DNA of 64,000 nucleotides from Nilaparvata lugens (taxonomy: Eukaryota; Arthropoda; Insecta; Hemiptera; Delphacidae), in contig NC_052507.1 of the NCBI RefSeq assembly GCF_014356525.2, positions 38,428,368 through 38,492,367 on the forward strand, given 5' to 3'. Of this stretch, positions 34,962-48,398 are shown piece by piece. The notes under the pieces are model-generated. The model was not told where the DNA came from. It did no database searches and saw only the letters and a list, made by a program, of their open reading frames with translations. Both the position numbers and the translations under genes were made by a program. Every line of letters begins with the position of its first letter. Position 1 is the first letter of the stretch.

Positions 34962-37900
34962 TAATAGCTAATCTCTGTGTTCGTTCGTCCATGGATTAAA
35001 AATATGGATAAATTCTGAAAAACTCAAAAATTATTTATTGCAATTCCTCTATGCAGTTGCCTTTACAGAAGATCATTATTCACAAAATTAAAAACTTATG
35101 TATCCACAAACAGCAATGACCTATTTTGAGTACCGGTACGATACCCATGAAAAATATTGGCTCTCCCAGAAGATCAAGCTCATGTTCTGGAAGAGAGTTC
35201 ATGATATTGTAATGAATAATAGGTCGATAAGACACTTGAATACAATTTGATCAGAAAACAGAAATATTTATTTACTTTCTCATTTAACAGAATCATTACA
35301 TAACATCAATATCTCGAAATACACCCAATTGATAGGTAATTTGACAAAACTTGAGTAAATAGGTCATTGTAATAGTAAGAACACACGACTTACAACATTT
35401 AGAATACCGGTACAAAATATATTTTTAGTCAAAAACATTAGTTAAAAAGGAAGGTAGTACATCTTAATTCTAAAAATCTATCAACTTAAAAACGCTGCCA
35501 CCGAGTAGTTGAATTCCTCTATCAACAATGTATTTTCAGCACTTCAATCGATAACTTAAGAAATAAATCTATTTTTTAAACCAGCCCTTAAGATAATTTG
35601 AGAAAATTTTAATCTTTCAAATTTTGTGATAGCGCATTGATTTTGATTGAGAAAAATGTATTGACCTTAAAATCTTCTCATAAGTAGGCCTAATCGAGAA
35701 CACACATACAATAGAAACTACGTATCATAAATAATATCCTGGGCTACTTTTTATTGATAAATAAAATGAAACGAATATAGTAGGTACCCTCTTTCTCTTT
35801 ATATCATAAAACATGATTGAATGCTTATCTAATGTTTGCACCAGACTATGGAATTATTACCCAAAGTATATAGTGCATTTCAATTTTTTTAATAGTTTTT
35901 AATGATTGTCAGAAGTTTTTGTGTTCTTATTTTGAGAAGTGAAAGGTGTTTTATGGTATGAAAATGGTACTATTTTATCAGTGTTTTATCAGGGTATTAG
36001 GGTTCTATATTATCACTATACAATATAAGTTAAACTATCTATACGTACCGGTACTCCCTTTCTAGCGTAAAACTTTGCACAGAAGAAATATTTTGAGAGG
36101 GAGGTTGACTAAAATTGAATTAGATTCGTTTATATAATTTCATCAAAACAACCTATTTATAATTATTATATTAACGTATCAGTAATTTCAAATGGGTAAA
36201 TACAATTTTCATGTTTGACATTTTCTTTTCTTTCTTTATTGTGAAAGTTTTTCTAGAAACGTGCCGTATTGGAATGTTATCTAATATTATTCTTTTTACA
36301 ACAAGCTATTCTTCTTCTTTCGTAAGGGTCTGCTATATAGTTCTTATCATGTCTCTGCTTTAAACTGCGTACCATACAGATGTGTATCCTATTACTAGGT
36401 ATTTTTAATTTATATGTTTCAAATTTAGATACTTCAAGTGAAATCTTATCTTATGACAACGGCATAGGTTATTAGGTAGGTAATAAAAGATTCCTGGAAT
36501 AGACAATTCATATTCCTATCCACAAATATAGGATTTTTCTCATCAATGTTGAGGACTAAAACAATATTTTTATATTTTCGAATACGGATTTGTTGCTTCA
36601 GAAAAACTGACGTCAGCCGATTTGTCGTAAATTGACTAAAACGTTAACATGAAATAATAATAAGGCCGACTGAAAACCTTCTTGGTTCATAGTTTTCTAC
36701 ACAATATTCATTAATAAATCAATCTCCTTGATCCGTAACACTCTCTTATTAATAATATCAACACAAATCATATAGAGACTATTTTTTGACAGTAGCCTTA
36801 TTAAACGTTATTGATTATTGTTATGGAACAAATAATTTAATTAGCAGTGGACATTTGGATGAGATTTGGGGCGTGACAATCGTTCAACTTGAATCATTAT
36901 TTTTATAGTTATAGTTGATTATATTAAAAATTATAATTTCTTTTCTTGGTCACTTTTTATTCCCTCTCACTCATTACCCTCTACACACAAGATAAGATCA
37001 AGCCAAAACTTGTTTGCAGTCAAGTGTTGAAGGGTAGGATATCCTTGGAGGTCCTTCTCCAATACTATATGTTAAAACTCCACCGTGTTATGAAGATTCA
37101 AAATTATCATAATTATGAATTAACATCAGCTCAAATCTTTCCTCATTCAAAAAGGTATTTCTAAAAATGTATTTGATTAATATAGCTGACTAGCAGTTAA
37201 CCCGTGTATAAGCCGATTATTTTCTTTATTATATTATAGATATTTCAATATAATATTGTTACAAGAATATCTAAATTTCTTAACATTGTCAAGAGAGTTT
37301 AAATTGTCAATTCTCAATATTGCCATAAGTAAAACATATTATCAAAGTCATATGTAGATATGATATTATAAAATACGATTTAAAAGTCATTATCAACTGA
37401 CTTTTGATAGGCAACGAGAGGATCTTATGAGGCTTTATGTGGGTTCGAAAATGTGAGATTGGAAATAAACTTGAAGGGTTTTTTGTTTCAAAGAACTGTT
37501 CTCAGTACTTCTTTCCAAATCCAATTTCATCTTCATTTGATTCATATCCGATTATGTAACGAACTAACAAATAAGTTGTAAGAACAAATATTGCTGATGC
37601 AACAGACATTTTTGAAAATTTTGAACCTTAATTGAGAATGGAACGAAACAAATTCAAGTAGTCTATGCAGAGCTAATTAAACGTGGGGAGAAATGGAAAT
37701 AATTTAGAATTAATTGTACTGGCGATAACAACAATCCATGTTATCTTCAAAAGCGCAAAGCCGACTTCAAAGTTATCTAAAAGACATTTCTAAAAGAAAC
37801 CCATAAATCAACATGCTATCAGTGTCGTATTAAAAAAATGTGCTGGCGAAATTCCAATTGCCTTACTTGATTAATAAATAAGGGGTAGGGATGTTCGGTT

Positions 37901-40108
37901 ATAATATGGAGGTGTGGCTAGATATTTACTAAACAATCTCTGCATTGTTCCTTGTTGTAATGATGATCAAGTTAATAATGTTTTTAGCGCATTATTATTC
38001 AGAATATTGTATTTGCTGTTACTGGATTAATGATTGAGTAGCAACTCACTTTCCTTTATAAAGTTGTTCAACCTATCTCAATATAGAACACCGTAACCAA
38101 TATCAATTCACTCTATTTGAAAGATAGTAGTTTCAAGAGAATATGGAACTTATTAGCAGCTATTAAGATATTTTCGGATTTATTTATAAGAGGGTGTTGA
38201 TTAGAGATGTGATAGATCAACTTGGAATAAATTGATGAATATACTTGGAATGGCTTACATAGAAATTACATAGGCTTGAGTTGGACGCATGCCTGTATTT
38301 AAATATGGACTAAACGGGCTATAGCCCAGGGTGACAGAATTCAGGGAGCAGCAAATTTTGGTGGAGAAAAGTAAAAAAATTGTAATCCAAGAGTTGAAAG
38401 TATTTGAAAAAATATTGTATGGAATAAATTTGTGAGCATAGCAATTTGTAAATTTAAATCGATAACAGAATCTGAGATTGTCCATGGAACTGTGATCATG
38501 CCAAGTTGTGCAAAATAAGAGAAAGTTAGTTTTGGAGTTTCTTTTATATAGGCCTATGATGTTAAGGGAAGATTTACAATAATTGGTAGGTCTGGTAGGT
38601 ATCTCTTTCACTATACAATATCTCTAGTCAACAAGCTAGCTTAGCTCGCTTTATTCATCTAGAAAAGGGAATGCACTCTGTGAACTACCGGCGGAATCAG
38701 ACAGTAGTGGGACCAAGTTGGCCTGTTGGCTCGCTTCATTTACCTGCACTTCACATTAGTCCAATCAATATAGACATAAGAAACACCCCCTTGCTTGCAA
38801 TATATATTGTAGTTCTGAATTTTTAATATATTATTTGGGTACATGAGAGAATTCCAGGAAATTTTCTCTCGCCTTTTTACTAGACTATAAACTTCTGAAT
38901 AAAATGAGATAATTCGGAACTCTCTATCATTAATGTGTACTGAGTTATGATTTTTCAAAAATGAGTAAAATTTAAAGAAAAAATCAATTTTGATGAATTT
39001 TATTTAGTTTTTGATCAACAATATCTTCCGATTGTTACCATTTAGATGTATAATTCAAAATCCCTCTGGTGGCATTTTTGTGCTCCACAATTAAGACCAG
39101 GTAGAGCGCTCTATCCCTTATAAATTTACAGCTACACCTTACAGCAATGCTCCTTGTATTGTGAAAAACACCTAATCAATCATCAGCTTCAACCATCATC
39201 ACCAACTACATTGTAGTCACATTGATATTTCGCACAATGATATAAGTTCATGAGATTATGTTCTATGAGAAGATAAGGATCACTGCTTCAATTCTGACAA
39301 TACAAACTGTTTTTTTTTTAGTTATAAGAAGGGTGGGGAGGAGGGCGGCACATTGTGGATAGCCCAGGGACGGAAAATCTTCAAATGCGCCCCGAGTTGC
39401 AGAAATTATCTTTGAACTTATATAGTATATAATACAACATGAACATAGAAGGAATTTAGCTGCTTATTATATACAAAGGAAAACGTAGCAAAAAATCATT
39501 GAACTGTTAGATGAAAAATATAATAGAGGCTATAACAATCTTATATTACTTATAAGTTTCCAACTAAAACAATATTATTTATTCGTTGTAAAATAATACG
39601 ATTTTACCCGTTTGAAAACTTTTTATTTTAAAAAAGTTTTTAAAGAGGTACTAAGGTATTATTTCACAACTAACAAATTAAGTAGCCCTGAAGGCCGAAG
39701 ATATACGATTTTAGAAAATATTATTTATAGTTGTGTTTATTCACTTCATTTATTTTATTTATTTATTCATCCATCATCACAAAATCATTCATAATTGGAT
39801 GAAAGATATTGGAAAAGGAAAAACAGGCGAGTCCTTTAATATCACTCTCCCAAATTTAGATGTTGTGGTATTTATAATATAAAAAAGTGATTGACAAAAT
39901 ATTAATTTGTGTAAAAATAAAAAATCCAAGTACCCTTTTCTCATTTTTATTTTATTTCTCTCCAAAGTTGAAAAAAGAGCACTTTAATTTATATTATATA
40001 AATACGAGTAGCCCTTAACAGTAAACACAGTTGCTTGAAAGGCCATACTATTCTGTGGATGAATTCAGGAGTAATATTGTTCCTTGTCTTTGATTCAACC
40101 TAGGCCTA
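33766..40108. other. Long AT-rich non-coding stretch
   Basis: No gene or domain is recognised on either strand. A (TA)n microsatellite is noted separately. Positions 37200-37250 resemble 61385-61425 (ataagcc.att, then ctttattatattatagat), a small dispersed transposon end. Positions 38628-38745 hold weak relatives of the GGCTCGCTTC repeat. Small ORFs at 36946-37164, 38255-38611 and 38740-38958 show no similarity. Confidence 0.5.
34897..34959. repeat. (TA)n microsatellite
   Basis: About 63 bases of alternating T and A with a single phase slip near 34920. No other function is suggested. Confidence 0.9.
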
Positions 40109-40314
40109 AAGCTGGGGTTTACACCAAAGTTATTAAAATGTTAATAACTTAATCCTTATAGATTTTATTAGATTGAACGGAACTTGACAAACACATATGA
40201 TCATCATGTATGATAAGTTATGTTCAATCTAATAGAATCTATAGGGATTAGGTTATTAACATTTTGTTATACGCAGTTTAACGCTAACATTTTAAACGCA
40301 GCTTTACACATAGG
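40109..40314. mobile_element. Hairpin MITE, copy 2 of the 24819 family
   Basis: It starts aagctggggtttacaccaaa and closes with the complement aaacgcagctt. The interior is nearly the same as in 24819-24998, with an extra insertion (acgctaacattttaaacg) near the right end. TA flanks both ends, as expected for a Tc1/mariner-type target duplication. Confidence 0.7.
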
Positions 40315-40605
40315 TGCTTTTGTCTGACGTTTTAAAAAATATATATATTTTATGACTGTGGTATTATTAAAGTATTTTATCATTGTGTTTGTGATATGTT
40401 TTTAGAACCTTCCCAAGGTTGCTCTTTTTTGACTCTACCTCTGTCTCATCATCAGATGTTTAGAATGTAATAAATATTATAAATTGAAATTAATTGAATA
40501 TAGTAATTTGTGTATTAAATTTTATTATTGTCTATCCCATAAATGATGTCGATTTAAGAGTATTAATTATAGATTTGACTCCTTGTAATATTAGAATCAA
40601 AATTC

Positions 40606-41110
40606 AATTTCCACTCGAAATTTTTTGTTTAAATTGTATCTGAAGCCTGATAATTGAGAATCTAAAATCAAACTTTGCATAGATGAGGCGGAGCTCCTGA
40701 GATTTTCACAGATATGGGACTCGTGGCAGTTGATAGAGCTTATCGATGACTATTTCAGGTATAACTTTAATCGAAATCGTTGTAGGCGTTTTCGAAAAAA
40801 TCGCGAAAAACGCTGTTTTTTACAACATTTTCGCCATTTTAGCCGCCATCTTGAATCGCATTTGATTGAAATTGTTCGAGTCGGATCCTTATATTGTAAG
40901 GACCTCACGTTCCAAATTTCAAGTCATTCCGTTAATTGGGAGATGAGATATCGTGTACACAGACGCACATACACACACACATACAGACCAATACCCAAAA
41001 ACCACTTTTTTGGACTCAGGGGACCTTGAAACATATAGAAATTTAGAAATTGGGGTACCTTAATTTTTTTCGGAGAGCAATACTTTTCTTACCTATGGTA
41101 ATAGGGCAAG
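40606..41110 (+). repeat. Dispersed repeat of about 500 bp, copy 1
   Basis: This block matches 56644-57195 in the same orientation almost throughout: ttgtatctgaagcctgataa, gccgccatcttgaat, ggagatgagatatcgtgtac, accacttttttggactcagg. It includes a short CA-rich run before the last phrase. No TIRs or ORF are clear, so the transposon class is unknown. Positions 40315-40605 show nothing further. Confidence 0.8.
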
Positions 41111-41394
41111 GAAAGTAGAAAATTAAGTATGATTTAATAGTGTTCAGTAAGCTTCAGTGTATAGTAATATTACTGTGGAGGAGTGTGTAGAGAATACTGT
41201 CTTTTCCATATTTACTGATTTTCTGTGTCACTCTCATCAAAAAATTAATAAATATTGATTGTTAACCTCAATCTCTGGGTCATACCGATACAGAGTAGTT
41301 TGAAAAGCTTTCTGTCGGATTGCGACTGTTGGGATTGTTGCTTACCACTTCGTACTTGGGAATGACGTCTGCTGCTGGTTTGTGATTAAACTTT

Positions 41395-41480
41395 GGCGAG
41401 CAGAGCGAGCCGCCGGGCAAGCGAAGGGAGCCTGTTCACTCCACTTGAATCTTTGGCGAACGGAGTGAGCCTGCGGGAGG
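41395..41480 (+). repeat. Fragment of the GAGCGAAGCGAGC hairpin family
   Basis: Two imperfect copies of ttggcgag(c)agagcgagcc(g) and ttggcgaacggagtgagcctg occur here, resembling the end of the MITE at 14529. This is a decayed remnant. Confidence 0.45.
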
Positions 41481-41489
41481 ATTGTGAAC

Positions 41490-42480
41490 TTGACAAGAAA
41501 ACCCTACAGGAGAACCTCCAAATCTAGAATAACTTCGAAGATACGCTCAGGATAGGCCGTTTTACTGTGTTTTCCTAGCATTTTTTGCGTTTCCTCACAT
41601 TTTCCAATAACTAATTGAAGGAAGATTTGGTAGACAGGCTCAGCTAAGGTATAAAAATGGTGTATTGGAAAGGGCTTGAAATAACGCTTAAGTTCCACCC
41701 AATATCGGCGTTTTTCCCGCGTTTTCCAGGCTTTCCAGAACTAATTGAAAGAAAATATTCAAATTTGGTACAGAAGTTCAGCTAGGGTAAAGACATTGTT
41801 CTCTCTGAAGGACTTCTTAATTACACCGAAGATACGCCAAAAAATTATAGTTATTTCAGTATTTTTCTGCGTTTTATAATCTCTTCCAAAAAGTAATTCA
41901 CAAAAATGTTCAAATTTGGTACACATTATTCATTCATCTGAGGTACTCAAATGTTTTATTGAAAGGGCTTTGAAATAACGACAAAACATGCGCCAAAAAT
42001 CAGCGTTCTCCGATTTTTTCAATAACTGAATGACAGAAACGTTCACATTTGGTACAGGGGGGGGGGTTCAGCTAGGTTCTAAAAAAACTTGATATGAGAG
42101 GATTTCAATATTTCGTCAAAGAAACACTCAAAATCGGCGTTTTTCGACCGTTTTTCTCAATAATTGATGGGAAATATTTATTAAAATTTGGTAAATGTTG
42201 TACGAGAAGTGCTTTGAAATAGCCTACGGCCAAAAGATACGCCCAAATAGTTTTTTAGAGTTTTTTTGCGTTTTCAGTTTTTACAAGACCAAATTGACAG
42301 AAAACGTTTAAATTAGGTACAAATATATAGCTAGGGTCCAAATATCTTAAGTTGAGAGGACTCCAATATTTCGCCGAAGATACGCTCTCAATTGGCGTTT
42401 TTCTAAATGTTTTGGCTTTTTGACAATCTTATAGGTACATTGTTCAAATTTGTTGCACAGGCCCGTATAATATTTTTTTG
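41490..42480 (+). repeat. Degenerate tandem array, about 145-bp unit, seven anchors
   Basis: A unit recurs about seven times. In each the phrases follow in the same order: gaagatacgc(c/t), then ggcgtttttc..cgttttcc, then actaattga.agaaa, then ttcaaatttggtaca, then ttcagctagggt, then gaaagggcttt.aaata. Anchor positions near 41540, 41690, 41835, 41990, 42120, 42235 and 42377 give spacings of about 113-155 bp. The copies are diverged, so the array is old. It has no coding frame. Confidence 0.7.
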
Positions 42481-42954
42481 TTTTTGAGTAGGCCTGAGTT
42501 TTCCCAGGGTTTTCAGGAACAAATGAACTTGAAAGAGTAAACACCAAAATGTAAACAGGTTTAGCTTAAGTAATGGTATTGCTAAATAAAAAGGTCTATT
42601 TTCACACGTTCTTCATTGAGTTTTCAATTGTATTTTTCTACATTATTTTATCAAGTGTCTCAATTCATTCTTAAGAGGGTTAGATATGGATGTTTGTTAA
42701 GTTCTCCACATCATTACTGTTTCAAATTTCAAAGAACTATTAGACTGAAATACAATAATTCTCATATCTCTACCAAGTCTGTAGTTAAGAAATAACTGAA
42801 TATTTATTAATTCTGATAAAAATAAAACATTTTGCAACCCTGCGCTATATAATTCAAATAAAACTGGTGATTCAACAGAGCCTAAAAGTCTCTTCTGAAT
42901 TTTTGACGGGAGGAAGGCAAGCTCAAATGAAAAATACATTTCTGATCCTATTTC

Positions 42955-43035
42955 TGGATGATCCAGCCTGGGGTCCAGGAGGCGGAATCCCCTGGCTAGA
43001 CGGATAAGACGAGCGAAGCGAGCCTGCAGGCTACT
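42955..43035 (-). repeat. Half-copy of the GC-rich hairpin MITE family
   Basis: The stretch gatccagcctggggtccagg, then cccctggctagacggataag, then cgagcgaagcgagcctg.aggcta matches one end of the 14529 MITE. The other half is not present. Confidence 0.5.
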
Positions 43036-43689
43036 TTCATAAAATAACAATAACTCAATTTAGTAATCTAATGATGCCCGGTTACACTTGCATCTACCGT
43101 ACTGAAACGCAAAATCGCAATATTGTCCGATTGGTTCCGTTAGATGGCGTATAAGCGATTAAATTTAATAGACTTTAACCTTTGTTTCTGTTACGTTTGA
43201 AGGCTTGACAATTATCATGAATGATGGAAGACTCAAAATTATTTGAATTTATTAGTGAAAATCCGTGCTTGTTTGATTGTAAGAGTAAATTTTATAGGGA
43301 TCAAAAGATAGATCAGAATTTCATAATCAAAAAAAGCAAGAGCTAATTTCCTGTCGGATTACTGGATTTGGCGGAAATAGCTGAAAACTTTGGCGGCAGG
43401 CGGGGTCCGGAGGCCCTACCCAATAAAATTTTAAAAATTGTTAAATAACCCATTTTTAGACCATTTCAAGCTTTTATTGACAAAAGTTGGAAGGACACCA
43501 TGTATAAAAATACAATAATAGAATATACTATAGTACAATAAAAATCATTTCTCCTCTCAATTTGGTGACTAGGAGAATAAATAGATAGACAATACAAATA
43601 AACTCAATATTGTTTATTGTAAGAACACAGAACTGTATCAGTAGAAAAGAGCAATAACATTACAAAACAAAATTCATTCTTGTGTTCTT

Positions 43690-44800
43690 GTAAACTCACC
43701 AATCACTTCTTCTGCTGAGATGTGATGGCTTCTGTGAACCGACATGAGAGCCAGTCCACTTAGTCTGTCTTGTCGAAGCGCGTTTCTCAGGCACCTATGT
43801 CTTGAAACGCTTGAGAGTGGAGAAGGTCCTCTCGCCAGTTGCAGTGGTCACTGGCGATGAAGCAAATATTTTTAGGAGCGTGAATATGTTAGGCAAAAGT
43901 TCTCTATTACATTGGCTTAATGCCTCAATAAGGCATGGCACAAGAAGGCTTGTCGTGCTCCATCTGTTTTCCCCAAAACGATTTCCACAGCGAGTACTCT
44001 ACATAGTAGTTCTAGATCAACAATCTTTCCATGAAGTTTCAAAGATTGAACATCTATTTTCTCAGTTGCTGAGGTTAGTAAAAAACACTGAAGTGTTACC
44101 AGAAGTTCTTTATGGTCGGTGAATGTGCATTCGAGCTGATCTACCAAATCGCTGATCTATCGATTTCCATCGATATTCTAAAATAGGATTGAGGGTCTTG
44201 AGTAGAGTAGCTGCTTATGTGGCTTGGCAAGGAGCTAATCTTAGCAAACGAATTTCTTCACCAGCATCACTCATTTTAAGATTCTGCTTTTTTGGAAATC
44301 TTTGAAAGCTCAAGATCGATCGTTTTCTTCAAGTTTTCGAAATGGCCAACAATATTTTCAATATTGTAAACTGAAGACGTGACGTAATAGGGAGACTGAA
44401 GCACTTTGTAAACAGATATTGTGGCAGAAAATGTGTTTGCCAGTAGAGAAAGGAACATTACAAATTCACTAGCAATCATAGACGTTGAGAGCGATGATGT
44501 TTTGGAGGATGTCTCAATATCCTGACTATCACTAAGACTTTCTAGAGTTTCAACAATGGCCTTGAACATCTCCTTGAACTTCAGGAAACTGTTGTGTTTC
44601 TCCGCCCACCTGGTTTCGCACAATGATAGTCTGATAGACTGATGACAGACTGATATACAATGCATTCAAGTTTGCATTTTCTGTGTGGCTTAGCAAATTT
44701 TTATCTCCGCACTTGAGTCTCATCCTTGAAAGCGCACAAAAATTGCCGTCATTTGAAGGCTTCATCATTGATTGATATTGGCCCATGGTCATCACTACAC
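43690..44800 (-). pseudogene. hAT-family transposase, broken C-terminal half
   Basis: On the minus strand, 44276-44665 encodes LCETRWAEKHNSFLKFKEMF and about 100 further residues. This block is characteristic of hAT transposases of the ZMYM/THAP-associated type. The hAT dimerisation region follows at 43690-43860 with ATGERTFSTLKR and, in a shifted frame, LRQDRLSGLALMSVHR. At least one stop (in the KRFKT region) and several frameshifts separate the blocks, so it cannot make a transposase. The N-terminal zinc finger and the catalytic first half are not recognised. Positions 43380-43440 (GC-rich, ggcaggcggggtccgg) may be part of the same element's end. Confidence 0.72.
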
Positions 44801-44956
44801 CTTAATGCTAACTCTTTCCGGCCACAGAGTTTTATTGTTTCTACTTACAATCGATGAAAGCTTTTTCCTGTTTTCTTCCACTTGCTTCTTTCTACTTGAA
44901 TTCCTTAAGCCTATATTGAATTTCAATATTTGTTTTCAACAATAAGTGTAGAATCT

Positions 44957-45725
44957 TAGGCCGGTTACAGAGCTCGACCGACCGTCAGTGCGTACGTCAG
45001 TCGCGCTTGTCTTTTCCACAGAGATTCCATGTATCCCTACAGAGCAGGTATCCGTACCATGCGTTTTACACTGCGTACGAAGACCTGTCGAGCTCGTGCG
45101 CATCCGTTCCATCGGTCGACTGATGCGCTATTGAAGCAAATACTGTAGAAGCTTTCAGAGCTGTACTGATAACTGATCAGTAGCCCGATCGCACCATAGC
45201 CACTGTGCTGACACCACTGCCTGACAATCAGCTGCTATTGAATTGAATAACATAATGAATGTATTCAATTAATAAAGATGTCATATATTTGAATTTAGTA
45301 TTTTTCTATATCATTTCTAACGTTCTTATTGGAAGAATCATTTATATTATTGTTATCTACATTCATTTGGTCTGTAGCTTTAAAGTGACTGCAAGAATTT
45401 CCAATGGTATACAGAAGCTTGAAATAAGTTTTGACGTTTCAAGTTGTCTTGTAATTTTCAGATAACTCATTAAAACTTCTGATGGACATTCTGAGGTAGT
45501 TAAAAAATTATCTTTATCCCCAAGCAATGATGGATAGATGGTACTGAATCCCCCTTGAAATGCTCTTTGGGCGACCATCGTGTGAACTTGTGAACGCGTC
45601 CATTTTGTGAGTCGGATCAGTTCGTTCGTCAGGAGAGCTCTGAATCTGAAAAACTGATGTATGGATCCGTATGGTCAGATGGTACATACGCACTAACGGT
45701 CAGTCGAATTCTGTAACCGGCCTTA
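44957..45725. mobile_element. Non-autonomous DNA transposon, about 770 bp (AGGCCGGTTACAGA ends)
   Basis: AGGCCGGTTACAGAGCTCGAC at the left is mirrored by gtcgaattctgtaaccggcct at the right. Both ends then share inverted matches to the ccgtcagtgcgtac region. No transposase is encoded; the ORF at 45259-45465 looks random. No convincing target duplication is visible. Confidence 0.65.
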
Positions 45726-46106
45726 GAGGTAGCTGAGCGACTCGTGGTGTTTTTAATTCCAGAGCATCCTTCCATTTAGTTAAAGGCTCTTTCAAAAGAG
45801 ATTTCAATGTTTGGTTACATCCTCTGCCTACACAATAAAACACAATATTTACAAAAAAAAAAAAAAACAACATCAGTTTGAGTATATACAAGCCTAGGGT
45901 ATAGTTTATACTATAAAATTATAATTCGTCGTAGTCGAACAGTCGATGAGTAACATATATCATAGCGTAGAGTAGTTTTAAAAACAGTAGTAAAAAGTAG
46001 GTCAATAGCAAGGTGTTAGTTTTCAATAGCAAATACAGTGTAGTTATCTAACTTTCAAACATCAGATTAATCAGATTTAAATCAGCAAATCGTTCATTCA
46101 CCAACA

Positions 46107-47116
46107 AAGCCACCATTTGGATTAATTGCGGAATACGAAGAGGAGGAGGAAGAAGAAGAAGAGGACGTCAACCCGCAGGACAAGGAACAGGACCAGGAAA
46201 GAAAGGATCAGCCAACAGAAGGTAAAATGCATAGTAACATAACTTCAGTTATGAAATCGGAATTTGAAAAAGACATTCAAGATATTAATAAAACTATTCT
46301 AGAGTTCAAAGAATGGGCTGGAGAAGAATTTGATAGGAGGAAAATCTTGCGTGCAGATTATGACATGTTTTTAAATATAATAAGTCGAGCTACGGAATCT
46401 GTGATATTGAGTCAGGCGGCCCAAAACTGGAGCAATCAATTATTAACTTGAGTAAATCTGTTCAAGAAATTAAGAAGCCCACTAGTTTTGCTGATGTTAT
46501 TAAACTGCCAAAAAAATAGCTTCATTCGACCAAACTCCAAATAACGTCAGGAAGTTACAAGCAAAAGAGCATGTTGTTCTGCTGAAACCTTCCGAGTTGA
46601 AAGGAGACGAGAAGCAAAGCAGCGAAAACTTAGAAAAAGCTTTAAAAGAGAACATCCCAAAAAAGACAATATTAGGGTCAAGAAAACAGTGCGAGGAGGT
46701 GGACTTCTTTTAGTATTAGACACATTAGAGGATGAGAAAAACATACTTCAAAACAAAGGCTTGCATACTTCAGGAACCATTAAAATGACGGAACCTACCA
46801 ACAAGAAGCCGAAAGTAATAATTCTGTACCTTCTGACATCACCAAACAAGAGCTATCTGAAATTATCTATAGTAAAAACTTTAGTCATACTGAGATTTCA
46901 AAATCAGATTTCAGGAAAGATTGTATCCCAGCTTTCAAGCTAGGCCCTAAAAACAAAGAAATGCTGCATTGGGTATTAGAGTGTGACCCTGAAATCAGGA
47001 AGCTCATCATAAATAAGGTTAAGATTTATATTGATTTCATTAGTTGTAAGGCAAGTGATTACATCACAGCTCAACGTTGCTTTAAATGTCAATCTTTCGG
47101 ACATATAATGAGTACT
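46107..47116 (+). pseudogene. LINE ORF1 (Gag-like), decayed and truncated
   Basis: The frame begins with an acidic run (EEEEEEEE) around 46140. It continues through MHSNITSVMKSEFEKDIQD at 46227, then needs several frame changes. At about 46960-47115 it reads EMLHWVLECDPEIRKLI and YITAQRCFKCQSFGH. This is the region before the first CCHC zinc knuckle of jockey/CR1-type LINE ORF1 proteins. The sequence stops in the middle of that knuckle, where a TGTTCTGGCC sequence begins. The remaining knuckles are absent, so this is not a clean insertion into an otherwise complete ORF1. The product would have been the RNA-binding protein of the LINE. Confidence 0.7.
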
Positions 47117-48398
47117 GTTCTGGCCAGAGAATTCGAATTGTAGCGCCAGAATGCCAGACTGCAGTTCTGCCAATAGTAGGCTTGTGTTTGCGCCAGCGCA
47201 GACCGTCCTGCTGCTTTGGCCTTGTCGTCCTAGTCTAGTCTGTCTTGTTTTGTCAGCCCGTCTTGTTGCAAGACCAAAATTGTGTTTGTCATGTAATTTC
47301 GATCGGAAGTTTCTTGTAAATTGTTTGAGTGTCGTGTGTGTGAATTATGAATATAACAGCGTAAATAGTATTGAATTGAATTAATTTGAACCGGATTTGA
47401 ATTTATAAAGAATCCAGTTTGAGCTTTGTTCAAAACACAGTGCATAGCCTGCAAGTTGAACGCAAAAAGGCAGCCCAGAAGCCAGAACCTGTCTTTTTCC
47501 AGATTTCGTCCCACCCTGAATCTGACCAAAACACCTAATAAAGGCTTCGAAGGGCAAGTAGTCAAGATTGGAATAAATCTGGTGAGTTTTTGCTCTTTTT
47601 TTATTGTTCATTAATGCAGAGTTTAACTGTACAAATAACCTGGCTTAAATTCAACAAGTTATTATTGTTTGTGAGTTGTTGGAAGAACATTATCTAATCA
47701 TATAGTTTTGTTCTCAGCAATAACTTATCTTGTGAATTGATAATCAAAGTTTAACTCTGATAACTTACTAGTTGTGATTCTTCCTTTCATCTAGTTTTGA
47801 ACTCATTCTTGTTTTGTTGTCTGTTGTTTGTATTGTCGGGGCTGAATTGTTTTGTGTATGAGTTCAAGATGGAGGAAAAATTACAGAAACAAATCAGGGT
47901 GTATCACGCTAAACTGGAACAATTGTATGCCAGATTGCAAAGAATTTATGACCTGTCTAAAAATGTCTCTTATCCAAAAGTTGCTGAGCAATTTTCAATC
48001 TTGTATCCTCGGGTGTCTCAGACCATTTCGGATTATGAAAAGACAGAATTAGTGGTTGATGAGTTGGAACTTGAGTTGAATAAAGATCATGTTGTAGCAT
48101 TCAATGACTCACACCTAGATCTGTTTCAGTATATTGAAGTAGCGGCTAACACTCTCAAACAGAAAGAGGCGACTGTCGCTATTGCTCAATCTTCGGCAGC
48201 TACAGCAGCTAGTGCACAGCCGGTCGTGTCCGAGTCGGTACTGCCTAAAATCGACCTTCCGAAATTTGATGGGAACCAGACTCAATGGTCGGTGTTTTAT
48301 GAACTATTTAAGCCATTGGTACATGACAACAAGAATTTGAATGATCAGCAGAAGGTCCAATATCTTGTAAGTAGAATAACTGGACAAGCAGCAAATAT
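47117..48398 (+). mobile_element. BEL/Pao LTR-retrotransposon fragment (LTR plus start of gag)
   Basis: The segment begins TGTTCTGGCCAGAG, in the style of an LTR start. It has about 480 bp without coding potential that ends near an AATAAA-containing stretch (47572), followed by a leader and a gag frame. It has no protease, reverse transcriptase, integrase or second LTR; the gag frame runs straight into unrelated sequence near 48400. It is therefore a 5' fragment. The LTR end and primer-binding site could not be fixed. Confidence 0.6.

Noticed and set aside
43802..44122. Plus-strand ORF of 106 codons
   Set aside because: It lies opposite the hAT dimerisation region and has no similarity of its own.
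47797..47868. Hydrophobic leader before BEL gag as a signal peptide
   Set aside because: BEL Gag is cytoplasmic, and the ATG at 47869 begins the normal Gag-like helix; the leader is probably untranslated sequence left open by chance.
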